Positions 38,859 to 49,190 of a stretch of DNA of 64,000 nucleotides are shown here, piece by piece; the first letter of the stretch is position 1, and each line of letters opens with the position of its first letter. The position numbers were made by a program, and so were the translations under genes. The notes beneath the pieces were generated by a model. It had not been told where the DNA came from and made no database searches. It saw only the letters and a list, made by a program, of their open reading frames with translations. The DNA comes from Xenorhabdus japonica. GTDB taxonomy: Bacteria > Pseudomonadota > Gammaproteobacteria > Enterobacterales > Enterobacteriaceae. The stretch spans positions 1 through 64,000 of the forward strand of contig NZ_FOVO01000008.1 in the NCBI RefSeq assembly GCF_900115195.1. Direction: 5' to 3'.

Positions 38859-39500
38859 ATGAAAAAGATTTCTGCGCTTGTATTGGCTGCGGTTACGTTA
38901 GCACCGTCAATGACTTTTGCCCATGAAGCAGGTGACTTCCTGTTCCGCACAGGTACAGCAACGGTAAGGCCAAATGCTGGTTCTGATAATGTATTAGAGT
39001 TGGGGTCTTTTGATGTCAATAATAATATTCAGTTAGGTTTAACTTTTGGCTATATGATTACCGATAATATTGGTGTTGAATTATTGGCAGCGACACCATT
39101 TCAACATAAAGTCAGTTTACCTGGAGCAGGTGAAATAGCTGAAGTTAAACATTTACCGCCAACTCTAATGGCGCAATATTATTTTGGTAACACGGAAAAT
39201 AAAATACGTCCTTATATTGGAATTGGTATCAACTATACGACATTTTTTAGCGAAAAATTTAATAATAATGAGACTGTAAAGACTGCTAATTTAAATAGTC
39301 TGGATCTGAAAGATTCTTGGGGTGTAGCGGGTCAGGTTGGTCTGGATTATAAACTGGACAAAAACTGGATGCTGAACACTTCGCTTTGGTGGATGAATAT
39401 TGAAACTGATGTGAAATTCAAAGTAGGTGATGTAGATAAAAAATATAAAACCCGTCTTGACCCGTGGGTCTTTATGTTCGGAGTGGGTTATAGTTTCTAA
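38859..39500 (+). CDS. ompW: Outer membrane protein OmpW
   Basis: Eight-stranded outer-membrane barrel for small hydrophobic or cationic compounds, and colicin S4 receptor in E. coli. I start at 38859 (MKKISALVLAAV); the longer frame adds only MGWI. The signal peptide ends at TFA (about residue 21), followed by HEAGDFLFRTGTATVRPN, the family opening. The protein ends in VGYSF, the C-terminal aromatic signal for BAM insertion. A perfect FNR box lies upstream and a terminator follows. Confidence 0.96.
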   Translation: MKKISALVLAAVTLAPSMTFAHEAGDFLFRTGTATVRPNAGSDNVLELGSFDVNNNIQLGLTFGYMITDNIGVELLAATPFQHKVSLPGAGEIAEVKHLPPTLMAQYYFGNTENKIRPYIGIGINYTTFFSEKFNNNETVKTANLNSLDLKDSWGVAGQVGLDYKLDKNWMLNTSLWWMNIETDVKFKVGDVDKKYKTRLDPWVFMFGVGYSF

Positions 39501-39590
39501 CTGTTTGAATGTTTAAAAGAAATAATTTTTAAAAAAGTAATGTTGAAAAAAGTAAGTCGATTACGAGTGTGTTTGGCACAAGAGAGAGCT

Positions 39591-39615
39591 AATGGGGCGT
39601 AATTGCCCCATTTTT
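39591..39615 (+). terminator. Rho-independent terminator of ompW
   Basis: AATGGGGC / GCCCCATT with a 6-base loop, followed by T residues. Confidence 0.92.
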
Positions 39616-39617
39616 CA

Positions 39618-39643
39618 TATACCCGTTATCTTTCAGGTTGTAG
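39618..39643. repeat. Half of an intergenic palindromic repeat
   Basis: ATACCCGTTATCTTTCAGG followed by TTGTAGC matches the left arm of the palindromic element discussed at 33471; no right arm is seen. Confidence 0.4.
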
Positions 39644-39682
39644 CGCAATAAACTATTTTACAAAAACCATTCTATAAAAAAA

Positions 39683-39715
39683 CGTTCTATAATAATCTAT
39701 GCTAATAGATTATTA
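39683..39715 (-). terminator. Terminator of the BON lipoprotein gene
   Basis: An 11-bp perfect stem TAATAATCTAT / ATAGATTATTA with a 4-base loop overlaps the stop codon and is followed on the minus strand by a T-run after GAACG. Confidence 0.8.
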
Positions 39716-40027
39716 GCGAAGTTTGATTGAATTAATTACCGTATTAACTCCTTTTACTTCTTTTGCTATCTGAATTGCGCGCTTGATGTCTTCAGGAGAA
39801 CGGACAAATCCGCTTAGTTGTACACGGCCTTTAAAAGTTTCGACATTGATTTCTGTCGACTTTAACACCTTATCTGAAAGTAGAGCTGATTTTATTTTGG
39901 TGGTGATCACCGTATCATCAATGTAATTTCCTGTACTCTCTGTTGTTGCAGTTGGGGCGCATGCAGATATTGCCATTGCCATGAAGATTGCAATAAAAAA
40001 TGCAGAAATTGTTTTTAATTGTTTCAT
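39713..40027 (-). CDS. Small BON-domain lipoprotein
   Basis: A 104-residue precursor; the ATG at 40027 has GGAG close upstream. The signal sequence ends in a lipobox AISAC with the lipidated Cys23, and no Asp at +2, so outer-membrane sorting is expected. The mature part is a single BON domain (DDTVITTKIKSALLSDKVLKS, then VETFKGRVQLSGFVRSPEDI). BON proteins such as OsmY and DolP act in envelope stress; this one is shorter, with one domain. It lies between ompW and trpA. No E. coli gene at this locus corresponds. Confidence 0.88.
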   Translation of the reverse strand: MKQLKTISAFFIAIFMAMAISACAPTATTESTGNYIDDTVITTKIKSALLSDKVLKSTEINVETFKGRVQLSGFVRSPEDIKRAIQIAKEVKGVNTVINSIKLR

Positions 40028-40168
40028 GATGAACTCCATTATTATCAAAAGAAATTTGTATGAGAGGAAAATGACCTTTTGTAACATACCGTTATTTATT
40101 TCTAACTTTGGCTGTCAGTATTGTTGAAAAGCAGAGAAGCGGCAAACTCAGTGGGAAGAAATTTATGC

Positions 40169-40197
40169 ATTCCCCCATAAAAATCTTATAGGGGAAT
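40169..40197 (-). terminator. Hairpin downstream of trpA
   Basis: ATTCCCC / GGGGAAT with an inner ATAA / TTAT pairing. No T-run follows on the minus strand, so it is a tentative end for the trp operon. Confidence 0.5.
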
Positions 40198-40247
40198 AGT
40201 GAAACTAAAGGGAATTCACAAAGAGGATCATAACATAAATAGTAAGA

Positions 40248-41054
40248 TCATAATTGTGTAGCATTTTTCATGGTACGAACGAAAAACGTTAATTTTTCCA
40301 GCATGATTTTAGGGTGGTGCAAGTTATCTTCAATGATTTTGACGATGGCAGAACCTGAAATTGCTCCCGCTGTACCACTGTGGAGAGCGGTTATGACCTG
40401 TTCAGGTTCTGAAATGCCAAAACCTTGTAGAGCCGGGGCTGCGTGATATTCTTTGAGTTTATTAACTATATGACTAAGTGGCTGTTTCGCGCGATTTTCA
40501 CTACCCGTCACCCCCGCCCTCGACAGCAAATAAGTATATCCTTGCCCAAATGAAGCGATTTCACGCAATAAATCGTCATCTGCATTAGGTGGACAAATAA
40601 AAATTGATGCAATACCGTGCTTCATAGCTGACGCGCGGAAAGGAGATGACTCGGATAACGGTACATCAGCAACAAGTACGGAGTCAACACCCGCATCCTT
40701 ACAGCGACGGTAAAACTCATCAATTCCATTATGAAAGACAAGATTAGCATAAACTAACAAGCCAATCGGCGTGTCAGGGTGTTTAGCCCGAATTCTAGCC
40801 AGCAGCTCAAAACACAATGTAGGAGTGACTTTGGATGATAGCGCACGTAGATTGGCATTTTGGATAGTTGGGCCGTCGGCAAGGGGATCTGAGAATGGGA
40901 TGCCTAATTCAAGCGCATCAGCACCACCTGAAATTAATGTATCAATAATTTCCAATGACTGTTCGGGATTAGGATCGCCGAGGGTGACAAAAGGAACAAA
41001 AGCCCCTTGATTTTGTTTTTGTAGTTGCTTAAAAAGTTGTTCGTAACGTTCCAT
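40248..41054 (-). CDS. trpA: Tryptophan synthase alpha subunit
   Basis: Cleaves indole-3-glycerol phosphate to indole, which tunnels to TrpB. The 268 residues equal E. coli TrpA, and the catalytic Glu49 and Asp60 are present in [14 protein letters not shown]. The start ATG overlaps the trpB stop by one base (TGATG), so translation is coupled, as befits the 1:1 complex. Last gene of the operon. Confidence 0.98.
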   Translation of the reverse strand: MERYEQLFKQLQKQNQGAFVPFVTLGDPNPEQSLEIIDTLISGGADALELGIPFSDPLADGPTIQNANLRALSSKVTPTLCFELLARIRAKHPDTPIGLLVYANLVFHNGIDEFYRRCKDAGVDSVLVADVPLSESSPFRASAMKHGIASIFICPPNADDDLLREIASFGQGYTYLLSRAGVTGSENRAKQPLSHIVNKLKEYHAAPALQGFGISEPEQVITALHSGTAGAISGSAIVKIIEDNLHHPKIMLEKLTFFVRTMKNATQL

Positions 41055-42244
41055 CAGATTTTCCCCCTGGATTTTAAAATATCGTGAACGGTAAAGATGT
41101 CTTTGTCGCCACGGCCAGATAAATTGACAATTAATAATTGTTCTTTGTCTGGAGCCTGATGGATCATTTTCAAGGCATAGGCCAATGCATGAGATGATTC
41201 CAATGCAGGAATAATGCCTTCATTGCGTGAAAGAGTCTGAAAGGCTTCCAGAGCTTCATCATCGGTAATTGAAACGTAATCGGCCCTACCGATGCTATTT
41301 AAATAGGCATGTTGGGGACCAACGGAAGGAAAATCCAACCCAGCCGAAATAGAATAAGATTCTTCAATCTGCCCGTTTTCTGTCTGCATAATTGGCGCTT
41401 TCATACCAAAGTAAATCCCTAATTTTCCGTGTTTCAATGGGGCACCATGCTCTCCAGTTTCAATACCATGCCCCGCAGGTTCAACACCGATCAGACGAAC
41501 ATTATTTTCTGGAATAAACTCAGCAAACAGACCAATGGCATTTGAACCACCACCAATACAGGCAATTACTGCATCGGGTAAACGGCCTTCTTTTTCTAGA
41601 ATTTGAGCTTTAGCTTCTTCACCAATCATACGCTGGAATTCTCGCACCATTGTCGGATAGGGATGAGGACCAGCAGCAGTTCCCAATAAATAATGGGCTT
41701 TTTCATAACAACCAGACCAGTCACGCATCGCTTCGTTACAGGCATCTTTCAACGTTGCTGAGCCACTGTGGACAGGGATCACTTCAGCCCCCATCAAACG
41801 CATACGAAAGACATTGGGTGATTGACGCTCAATATCTTTTGCTCCCATATAAATACGGCATTTTAGCCCTAACAGTGCGCAAGCCAGAGCGGTTGCTACG
41901 CCATGTTGACCCGCACCTGTTTCAGCAATGATTTCATTCTTTCCCATTCGTTTTGCCAACAAGGCTTGCCCTAAAACCTGATTAGTTTTGTGAGCGCCAC
42001 CGTGGAGCAAATCTTCACGTTTCAGGTATAAACGTGTTTTTGTTCCTTTAGTCAGGTTTTGGCACAGAGTTAAAGCGGTAGGTCTACCTGCATAGTTTTT
42101 CAAGAGATCTTGAAAAGCATACTGAAATTCAGGATCTCTTTGTGCATCAATAAAGGCTTCTTCTAACTGATTAAGTGCAGGGATTAACATTTGAGGAACA
42201 AACTGTCCACCAAAATCGCCAAAATAAGGATTCAATTTACTCAT
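41054..42244 (-). CDS. trpB: Tryptophan synthase beta subunit
   Basis: PLP enzyme joining indole and serine to tryptophan. I start at 42244 ([18 protein letters not shown]), giving 396 residues; a second ATG four codons earlier is possible. The PLP lysine is Lys86 in HGGAHKTNQ, with [12 protein letters not shown] and the phosphate loop GGGSNAIG. The gap to trpCF is 31 bases. Confidence 0.97.
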   Translation of the reverse strand: MSKLNPYFGDFGGQFVPQMLIPALNQLEEAFIDAQRDPEFQYAFQDLLKNYAGRPTALTLCQNLTKGTKTRLYLKREDLLHGGAHKTNQVLGQALLAKRMGKNEIIAETGAGQHGVATALACALLGLKCRIYMGAKDIERQSPNVFRMRLMGAEVIPVHSGSATLKDACNEAMRDWSGCYEKAHYLLGTAAGPHPYPTMVREFQRMIGEEAKAQILEKEGRLPDAVIACIGGGSNAIGLFAEFIPENNVRLIGVEPAGHGIETGEHGAPLKHGKLGIYFGMKAPIMQTENGQIEESYSISAGLDFPSVGPQHAYLNSIGRADYVSITDDEALEAFQTLSRNEGIIPALESSHALAYALKMIHQAPDKEQLLIVNLSGRGDKDIFTVHDILKSRGKI

Positions 42245-42275
42245 TATTCTACTCATCTATTTTTTGTCTGAAAAA

Positions 42276-43640
42276 TTAGTGATAGCAGCGTAATTGCTGA
42301 AATATCTGCTTGATTTTTTGACTACTTTTGATACCCGGAGCAACTTCGATTCCTGAGTTAAAATCCAGTCCATAACAGCCAAATGTTGCTGCCTGCTGAC
42401 AGTTTTCGGTATTCAGGCCACCAGCCAGAAAACTGTTATGTTGAAGCCGAGGGTTGATTAACTGCCAGTCAAACGGTTTTCCTGTTCCTCCTGAACCATT
42501 ATCCAGCAATAAATGATCAACATTGGGCATTTCGGAAAATTCCCCAGCTTTAGACATATCAATAGCTTTCCAAATCTCACAATGCTCAGGAAGCACTGAA
42601 CGCAGAGTGTTGATGTAGTTTTCATCTTCATGTCCATGAAGTTGAACGGCAGTAAGTGAAAGTATCTGGGTTATGCTACTGACAAAATCAATAGGTTGGT
42701 TTTGAAATACTCCGACATATTGCAAAGAAGCTTCATTGATAATCTGTTGAGCTTTTTGCAGATTGATTCTGCGCGGTGATTTCTCAGCAAAAATTAAACC
42801 GCCGTAGACTGCTCCCATCTGTAACGCAACTTTGGCATCTTGTGGGCGAGTCAGACCGCAAACTTTGTTGTTACCTAAGATCAGGCGACGTAAAGCAAGA
42901 TCTAAATTTTGTTGCGCCATTAAAGAGCTACCAATCAGAAAACCATTGGCAAATTGGCTTAATTCCCGCACTTGTTGATGCTGGTGGATGCCGGATTCGC
43001 TGATGACGATGGTGTCTTCGGGTAAACCAACAGCCAGTTTGCGTGTACGTTCTAAATCAATGGATAGATCACGTAGATCACGATTATTGATACCGATAAC
43101 TTTTGCTTCCAATATCACTGCCCGTTGCTGTTCATCCTCATTACTGACTTCGGTTAGTACACCCATGCCAAGACTGTGTGCCAGTGATGACAATTCGCGA
43201 TACGTGGCATCATCAAGAACAGAGAGCATGAGTAAAATAGCGTCGGCTTGATAATAACGAGCGAGGTAAACTTGATAGGCATCAATAATAAAATCTTTGC
43301 ACAAAACGGGTTGATGCACGGCTGAGCTGACCATTGCGAGAAAATCATAACTGCCTTGAAAATATTTTTCATCGGTCAAGACAGAGATTGCGGCGGCATA
43401 AGGCTGATAAGTTTTAGCAATGCGAACAGGATCGAAATTTTCACGAATTAACCCTTTTGAAGGAGACGCTTTTTTGCATTCCAAAATAAAAACTATTTGT
43501 TTATGGGTTAATGCCTGATAAAACCGACGGTGACTCGGTACAATCGCATCAATAAAACTCTCCAGCGGTTGTTCTGCCTTACGGGTAATCAGATATTCCG
43601 CCTTATCATCAACAATTTTCTGTAATACGCTGGTTTTCAT
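42276..43640 (-). CDS. trpC: Indole-3-glycerol-phosphate synthase / phosphoribosylanthranilate isomerase
   Basis: Bifunctional enzyme for two consecutive steps. Of 454 residues, the first ~255 are the IGPS barrel ([15 protein letters not shown], then ISESGIHQH) and the rest the PRAI barrel ([33 protein letters not shown]). The TrpC-TrpF fusion is usual in enterics. Its start overlaps the trpD stop by four bases. Confidence 0.98.
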   Translation of the reverse strand: MKTSVLQKIVDDKAEYLITRKAEQPLESFIDAIVPSHRRFYQALTHKQIVFILECKKASPSKGLIRENFDPVRIAKTYQPYAAAISVLTDEKYFQGSYDFLAMVSSAVHQPVLCKDFIIDAYQVYLARYYQADAILLMLSVLDDATYRELSSLAHSLGMGVLTEVSNEDEQQRAVILEAKVIGINNRDLRDLSIDLERTRKLAVGLPEDTIVISESGIHQHQQVRELSQFANGFLIGSSLMAQQNLDLALRRLILGNNKVCGLTRPQDAKVALQMGAVYGGLIFAEKSPRRINLQKAQQIINEASLQYVGVFQNQPIDFVSSITQILSLTAVQLHGHEDENYINTLRSVLPEHCEIWKAIDMSKAGEFSEMPNVDHLLLDNGSGGTGKPFDWQLINPRLQHNSFLAGGLNTENCQQAATFGCYGLDFNSGIEVAPGIKSSQKIKQIFQQLRCYH

Positions 43641-44641
43641 GATTTAGTCCTTGCCGCCAATGCTGTTACTTTTTCATAAGCCTGACCGCTATAGATAGTA
43701 TTGAGTGCCAATTGAGTATTTTCCCGCAGATCTTCTTGCCCGTGAATTTTCATCAAAAGCGCCACATTTGCCGCTACGGCATCGGCATGGGCTTTGTTGC
43801 CGCGACCTTGTAATAACATTGCCAACATGTCGCGGTTTTCTTTAGGTGTTCCGCCTTTCAGTGAAGATATTGGATGGCTAGGTAAACCAAAATCTACCGC
43901 TGTTAACTGATATTGGCTAATTTTTCCGTGATTGAGTTCTGCAACATGAATTGGCGCATGTAAAGCAACTTCATCCATTCCTCCGCTGTGTACAACGGCG
44001 GCACGTTGATAGCCTAAGGTTTGTAACGTGCGGGCTATGGGTTCAACTAATTCAGGGCTGTAAACCCCAATGAGTGACAGGAGAGGACGAGCTGGATTAA
44101 TCAGTGGGCCAAGAACATTAAATAATGTTCGCGTTTTTAACTGTTGGCGAACTCGCACCGCATGATGAAATCCAGTGTGATATTGAGGAGCGAACAGGAA
44201 ACAGACACCAATATCATCCAAAGCACTGCGTGATTTTTCGGCGCTGGCATTTAATGCAATATCGAATGCGGCCAATAAATCAGATGATCCAGACCGACTG
44301 GAAATACTGCGGTTTCCATGTTTTGCTACTTTGAGGCCACAGGCAGCAGCAATAAAGGCGCTGGCTGTTGAGATATTGATGCTATTTGTGCCATCTCCAC
44401 CTGTGCCGACGATATCACAAAACATATAATCAGGACGAGGAAAGGGAGCTGCATTTGCCAAGAACGCTTGGGCTGCGCCCGCAATTTCTTGTGGCTGTTC
44501 GCCACGCAGTTTCAGGCTAATCAATACAGCAGCCAGTTGCGCATCGCTCAACTCGCCATGAATAATAGTGGTGAATAACTGTTGGCTTTCTTGCTGTGTC
44601 AGTGTTTGGGCACTGAATAATTTGTCAAAAATCAACTGCAT
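43637..44641 (-). CDS. trpD: Anthranilate phosphoribosyltransferase
   Basis: Transfers phosphoribose from PRPP to anthranilate. The 334 residues start [14 protein letters not shown] and carry the PRPP motif [17 protein letters not shown] and [17 protein letters not shown]. In E. coli this activity is fused to the glutaminase in one TrpGD protein; here trpG is separate, with 54 bases between them. Confidence 0.97.
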   Translation of the reverse strand: MQLIFDKLFSAQTLTQQESQQLFTTIIHGELSDAQLAAVLISLKLRGEQPQEIAGAAQAFLANAAPFPRPDYMFCDIVGTGGDGTNSINISTASAFIAAACGLKVAKHGNRSISSRSGSSDLLAAFDIALNASAEKSRSALDDIGVCFLFAPQYHTGFHHAVRVRQQLKTRTLFNVLGPLINPARPLLSLIGVYSPELVEPIARTLQTLGYQRAAVVHSGGMDEVALHAPIHVAELNHGKISQYQLTAVDFGLPSHPISSLKGGTPKENRDMLAMLLQGRGNKAHADAVAANVALLMKIHGQEDLRENTQLALNTIYSGQAYEKVTALAARTKS

Positions 44642-44695
44642 TTTCCCATTCCTTCAAGTTTATGCTTGTAATTCGATACCTTTAACTCAAAATTT

Positions 44696-45274
44696 TTAAT
44701 TCAGTGCCCACGCCAGAGTTTGTTCGAGTAGTTTGGTGCCTCGAGTGGTCAAAATAGATTCTGGGTGGAACTGGAGTCCACAAACTTTGTGTGCATCATG
44801 ACGTACTGCCATCACTGTATCGCCGCATGAAGCAGAGACAATGAGTGTTGTCGGCACGTACTCAGCCGTAAGGGAGTGGTAACGAGCGACAGGCAAAGGG
44901 TTTGGCAGGCCGGAAAACATACTTTTCCCATCATGTGTAGCTAGCGTCGCCTTGCCATGCAAAATTTTCTTGGCAGCGGAAATCCTTCCTCCATAGGCTT
45001 CAATAATCGCCTGATGTCCAAGACAAATTCCGATAATTGGAATCTGCCCTATTACCTGCTTGAGCAGTTCGGGCATGCAACCTGCCTCTGATGGTTTTCC
45101 CGGGCCGGGAGATAACATCAAAAGAGGTGATTCCATCTCATTAAGTTTGGCAATAATGGTGTTTGTTGAAACCGTATTGCGGTAAACAACGACATGATGA
45201 CCATGGGTACGCAGTTGATCCACGAGGTTATATGTAAAGGAATCAACATTATCGAGCAGGAGAATATGAGCCAT
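44696..45274 (-). CDS. trpG: Anthranilate synthase component II (glutaminase)
   Basis: Supplies ammonia from glutamine to TrpE. A free-standing class I amidotransferase of 192 residues with [13 protein letters not shown], the nucleophile Cys84 in GICLGHQAI, and the His-Glu pair in QFHPES. Its ATG overlaps the end of trpE (shared base), so the two subunits are translationally coupled. An unfused trpG is also found in Serratia. Confidence 0.97.
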   Translation of the reverse strand: MAHILLLDNVDSFTYNLVDQLRTHGHHVVVYRNTVSTNTIIAKLNEMESPLLMLSPGPGKPSEAGCMPELLKQVIGQIPIIGICLGHQAIIEAYGGRISAAKKILHGKATLATHDGKSMFSGLPNPLPVARYHSLTAEYVPTTLIVSASCGDTVMAVRHDAHKVCGLQFHPESILTTRGTKLLEQTLAWALN

Positions 45275-46833
45275 CAGAATGATACCTCCACATGATGGGC
45301 TTGCGTAATTGCACGAATTACGGCTCTGGCTTTACTGTGAGTTTCATCCACTTCTGACTGGGGAATGGAATCCAATACCACACCAGCCCCTACTTGAACG
45401 GTAGCTTGGCCGTTTTCCACATAAGCAGAACGGATCACTATGCAGGTATTAAAATCGCCCTTGCCAGTGAAGTAGCCGACAGCGCCGCCATAGCTGCCAC
45501 GTCGTTCACCCTCATGTTCTGCGATGAGTTGCATGGCCCGGACTTTAGGCGCTCCTGTCAATGTGCCCATATTCATGCACGCTTGATAGGCATAGAAGAT
45601 ATCCAAATCATGGCGGAGTGTACCAACGACACGGGAAACAAGATGCATGACAAACGAGTAGCGATCGACTTTGGTTAAATCGGCAACATAGCGACTGCCC
45701 GGTTCACAAATGCGTGCTAAATCGTTGCGGGCCAGATCAACCAGCATCACATGTTCAGACATTTCTTTCGCATCAGTACGCATTTCCAGCTCGATACGGC
45801 TATCGAGATCAGCATCCAGTTCACCGTTATCATCACGTCCACGTGGCCGGGTTCCGGCTATCGGATAGATTTCGATTTGACGGTTACTGGCATCATATTT
45901 AAGAGCACTTTCTGGTGAAGCACCAAACAGGCAAAAATCCTGATCTTGCATAAAAAACATATAGGGGCTTGGATTTTGTTTTTTTAATGCATGGTAAGCG
46001 TTCAGCGGAGAAGGGCACGGTAAAGTGAAACGACGTGATGGAACTACCTGAAAGATATCTCCTTGACGGACAGATTGCTGTAGTTTCCGCACGATATTTG
46101 CGTATTGCTCATCACTTTGATTGTAGTCAATAGTGACGCTGGGTAATGTGGCAGGCGGAAGTGGTGGAAGTGGTTCTGAAATGGCAGAGGCTAATGTTGT
46201 TAAACGTTCTTGAAGGCGCTCTTTTTCTGAATCGGATTCACCAAACAATGAAGTTTGCAGATGTGAATGCCCATACCGATGATCGATCACCAATAGCGTT
46301 TCTGCGAGATAAAAACAGAAATCAGGGCAGTGTTGGTGTTTTTTTACTGTGGGTAATGGTTCAAATCCAGCGACTAAATCGTATGTAAATAGCCCGCCAA
46401 CGAAAATGGCATCGGGTGATTCTGAAAAGGATGCCAAGGCTGTCAGAGCACGAAGTGCGTCAAAAACTGAATCGGATTTTAGCCGACTGTCTTCATCCAG
46501 ATTGTGTTCAGTAGAAGGAAATTGCGCTCGCATAACCTGCGATTCCACATCCAATTGAGCTTTTTCTGCAAGTAAAGCAGCGAGTATGGGAAGTAGGTTT
46601 TGGCCATTTTTGGTGAGAGCTTCAAAAGTAACCTGACGCTCGTTGGCTGTAATGCGCATAGCACTGTCAATGATCAAAATGCTTTTGATATTATTTTTGC
46701 TCTGAATTTCAGCAGACTCTAGCAATAACGTCGCTGGACGATTACTGCAAAGTTGATGAAAAAGCAGAGTTGGATCTGTCTGATAGAGAGTATCCATTTG
46801 ATTTATAGAGATATTAAATTCTTTACCAATCAT
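45274..46833 (-). CDS. trpE: Anthranilate synthase component I
   Basis: Converts chorismate to anthranilate; feedback-inhibited by tryptophan. I start at 46833, seven bases after GAGG, giving 519 residues; the ATG two codons earlier is too close to that site. The N-terminal Trp-binding region shows [13 protein letters not shown]. The chorismate domain carries [31 protein letters not shown] and [16 protein letters not shown]. First structural gene of the trp operon. Confidence 0.98.
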   Translation of the reverse strand: MIGKEFNISINQMDTLYQTDPTLLFHQLCSNRPATLLLESAEIQSKNNIKSILIIDSAMRITANERQVTFEALTKNGQNLLPILAALLAEKAQLDVESQVMRAQFPSTEHNLDEDSRLKSDSVFDALRALTALASFSESPDAIFVGGLFTYDLVAGFEPLPTVKKHQHCPDFCFYLAETLLVIDHRYGHSHLQTSLFGESDSEKERLQERLTTLASAISEPLPPLPPATLPSVTIDYNQSDEQYANIVRKLQQSVRQGDIFQVVPSRRFTLPCPSPLNAYHALKKQNPSPYMFFMQDQDFCLFGASPESALKYDASNRQIEIYPIAGTRPRGRDDNGELDADLDSRIELEMRTDAKEMSEHVMLVDLARNDLARICEPGSRYVADLTKVDRYSFVMHLVSRVVGTLRHDLDIFYAYQACMNMGTLTGAPKVRAMQLIAEHEGERRGSYGGAVGYFTGKGDFNTCIVIRSAYVENGQATVQVGAGVVLDSIPQSEVDETHSKARAVIRAITQAHHVEVSF

Positions 46834-46902
46834 CTTCATCCCTCGTTGCTAACTTCATCTGCAAAAAATTACGTTATAAGAAATCCATAAGAAAATAGTT
46901 AT

Positions 46903-46929
46903 AAAAAACCCGCCTTTTGGGGCGGGTTT
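46903..46929 (-). terminator. trp attenuator (3:4 terminator)
   Basis: On the minus strand AAACCCGCC / GGCGGGTTT with a 6-base loop, running into six T, between trpL and trpE. GGGCGG within the trpL coding region (near 46970) can pair with CCGCCC of the 5' terminator arm and would act as the antiterminator. Confidence 0.93.
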
Positions 46930-46949
46930 CGGCACTTGTGTATCTGTAC

Positions 46950-47021
46950 TTATGTGAGTGAGCCAACCGCCCTGAATGGGAAGTTGTGCCACCAACGACT
47001 GATTTGCATAAATACGATCAT
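46950..47021 (-). CDS. trpL: trp operon leader peptide
   Basis: Short ORF for attenuation: ATG at 47021, 23 residues, with adjacent Trp codons (SRWWHN) at 46989-46994, then a stop 20 bases before the terminator stem. An AAGG element lies 11 bases before the ATG; an internal ATG at 47009 is an alternative start. E. coli TrpL has 14 residues and ends three residues after the Trp pair; here 12 more residues follow, through FPFRAVGSLT. Ribosome stalling at Trp codons would favour the antiterminator. Confidence 0.9.
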   Translation of the reverse strand: MIVFMQISRWWHNFPFRAVGSLT

Positions 47022-47360
47022 TTTAGAGTGCCTTAATTATTCAATGATTTTTATCGAGAATCTTTTAATTAATCCACGTACTAGTAAACTGGAGCGATTT
47101 TGACTTGTCAACGGTTTTTTTGATGTCTGTAGCAATGAAATCACCTAAGAATGTAGATAAAATACTAAGCCCTTCTTTTGTTTTGGTTTTACTGGCGTGC
47201 AATTCTATTATTTCTCTATATTTTTTCATGCAATATAATTAATATTGTTTGCATTTATAAGAATAATCTAGTTAGAAATTTAATTTCATAATGTCAATGT
47301 AATTAAGAAACTCGATCATATCGTAAAATAATATTTCCTTTTAAGCAAGGGGGTATCACT
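47022..47360. other. Region between trpL and the Ig-repeat operon
   Basis: Contains the trp promoter/operator at 47078-47111. The remaining ~250 bases are very AT-rich and should carry the divergent promoter for the gene at 47361, but no clear -35/-10 pair stands out. A 54-codon minus-strand frame (47065-47229) lacks an SD site and overlaps the trp promoter. Confidence 0.5.
47078..47111 (-). promoter_or_regulatory. trp promoter with TrpR operator
   Basis: On the minus strand TTGACA (47106-47111) and TTTACT (47083-47088) are 17 bases apart. The -10 lies inside a TrpR-type operator, CCAGTTTACTAGTAC, close to the E. coli operator ACTAGTTAACTAGTAC. Repressor and polymerase would compete, as in E. 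coli. Confidence 0.9.
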
Positions 47361-49160
47361 GTGAAAATAAGTAAAATTAAATTATGTGCCATGTTATTTT
47401 TTATTGTATTAATTTTTTATCATAATGCAAATGCAATGGAAATGGTCAAAGGCGAAATAGTATCAAATAATATAGTCAATGAAAAAGAACTAAATAACAA
47501 TAAGAATAATTTATCTAGGAATTATAATTTAACGTTCATAAATAATAGTAAGTATGACATGCTGAATATTAAGCGTACTGATGAAAAGTGTATGTATAAA
47601 ACAGGAAGTAGTGATATTAATCTAATGGCTAGTGAAAGAATAAACCAAGAAATTGAAGATAAAAATACTTTTGGTGTACCATTTTGCTTTGGACTGGATA
47701 AGTATATCAGTTGGACGGCTGAAACGTATATAGATGGCGAAAAATATCAATCATGTGATATACAGTTTTATGTTGATTTTATTCCTAGCCCATGGATTAC
47801 TGGAAGTATGAGTGACTGGTATACTCGAGTTGATACTAGTAGTTGCAAACTTAAAGTTACTGCTACCTGTGATGGCGTAGATTGTTTAAATATAGAGTAT
47901 GGAGTTAGTAATCCACCAAGTGATGTTGTTATTACTATCAAAGATGATAACACGTTGTCACCTCCAACAATTAATTCACCTCAACCGGATTCAACAGTTG
48001 AAAACAACTATATTACAATTTTAGGAACAGGTGTTATGAAAGATGGTTTCTTGCCTTTAATTATAACGGATTTTAATCCGTATAATTATGCAACACAATT
48101 TACAGGAGACGATAAAAATTGGATAAGCCATCTTTGGATAAGCTGCGGCATCACCGGCACAATTAGTATTAAGGGAATAAAAAACTCTGATGTCACCTTA
48201 AATGGTCCACCATGTGGAGCAACAATTACCTCAATCCAAGATGGACAAATTATCCCTACAGGAAAATATAGCTTATCAGGCCGAATGAATAGTGATACTG
48301 CTGATAATGCCAAACATATGCAGGTACAAATTACGGGTTATCAAATGGATGGAACTATTTATGTACCGACAACAAGCTATATTCCAAATGTTGATACTGG
48401 AACGGGGAAATGGGAACTGGGGGGGTTAGAAGCTGTTTGTGGTATTAACTATAACGTATCTGTATCTATTAATACATTTTCAACGTCTTCTGGTAATTAT
48501 CCAACTTTACCCAATTTAATAGGATCAAATATTTCCTATCATACCGCGAACTGTCCAATTGAGATAACCAAACCGGAAAACTATGAAGTGGTTTCTTCGA
48601 CAATTAATGATGTGCAAAATATTTTAATTGAAGGTAAGGCCACTGATGGAACCCGTATTGATGGAAGTATTAATTCTTTGAATTCTCAAGATTATTCAAA
48701 TGGTTTTGCTATTTCTGTTATTAATAACAATAGGTGGAGTACAGAGATACAAGATGTACCCATAGGCTTTATGAAGATTACAGTTACTAATTATGGAACA
48801 GAAGAAGTTCCTATTGAAACTAATAGTGATGAAGTGACGATATTGAGTTCTAAAATTTTTTCTGTAGAAGCTAAAAAAGATAATGTGTTTACTGGATTTT
48901 ATGGAACATCAATGCCATATGTTGAGGATGAAGATTTTAGTCCTGAAGTCGAAATATCATCTGATAATCTTGGTTTTTTTGAGAGAAATATCACAGATGA
49001 GAAAGGTGACTGGAAAGCAAAAAACAAACATTATGCTAAGAGAGGAGTATATTTATTTACTTTTCAAGAATACAACGATAGCGAAAATTATGCAGCGAGA
49101 GATAAAAAGAAAATAAAATGTACAGGTGGTGATTCCGGAATGAGTTGCATTAATCAATAG
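47361..49160 (+). CDS. Secreted protein with Ig-like repeats, function unknown
   Basis: Starts at a GTG with AAGGGGG 7 bases upstream. The 599-residue product has a signal peptide (MKISKIKLCAMLFFIVLIF, cleavage near NANA, residue 25). Residues ~50-190 form a cysteine-containing beta-rich region (NLTFINNSKYDMLNI, CFGLDKYISWTAETY) that I do not recognise. Then come about four Ig-like segments starting near 203, 280, 395 and 490, each with a proline-rich opening, an I-x-G strand and a later tryptophan. The last residues contain a cysteine pair (KCTGGDSGMSC). No membrane anchor, LPXTG or autotransporter domain is seen. AT-rich. The next gene begins 30 bases on, in an operon. An extracellular role is inferred only from the signal peptide. 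Confidence 0.8.
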   Translation: MKISKIKLCAMLFFIVLIFYHNANAMEMVKGEIVSNNIVNEKELNNNKNNLSRNYNLTFINNSKYDMLNIKRTDEKCMYKTGSSDINLMASERINQEIEDKNTFGVPFCFGLDKYISWTAETYIDGEKYQSCDIQFYVDFIPSPWITGSMSDWYTRVDTSSCKLKVTATCDGVDCLNIEYGVSNPPSDVVITIKDDNTLSPPTINSPQPDSTVENNYITILGTGVMKDGFLPLIITDFNPYNYATQFTGDDKNWISHLWISCGITGTISIKGIKNSDVTLNGPPCGATITSIQDGQIIPTGKYSLSGRMNSDTADNAKHMQVQITGYQMDGTIYVPTTSYIPNVDTGTGKWELGGLEAVCGINYNVSVSINTFSTSSGNYPTLPNLIGSNISYHTANCPIEITKPENYEVVSSTINDVQNILIEGKATDGTRIDGSINSLNSQDYSNGFAISVINNNRWSTEIQDVPIGFMKITVTNYGTEEVPIETNSDEVTILSSKIFSVEAKKDNVFTGFYGTSMPYVEDEDFSPEVEISSDNLGFFERNITDEKGDWKAKNKHYAKRGVYLFTFQEYNDSENYAARDKKKIKCTGGDSGMSCINQ

Positions 49161-49190
49161 TAACTATTATCCATATTAAAGGAGATTGTT

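Noticed and set aside
47065-47229. A 54-codon minus-strand ORF starting MKKYREIIELH upstream of trpL
   Set aside because: No ribosome site before the ATG, it overlaps the trp promoter and operator, and I know no family it belongs to. Chance ORF in AT-rich DNA is the simpler reading.
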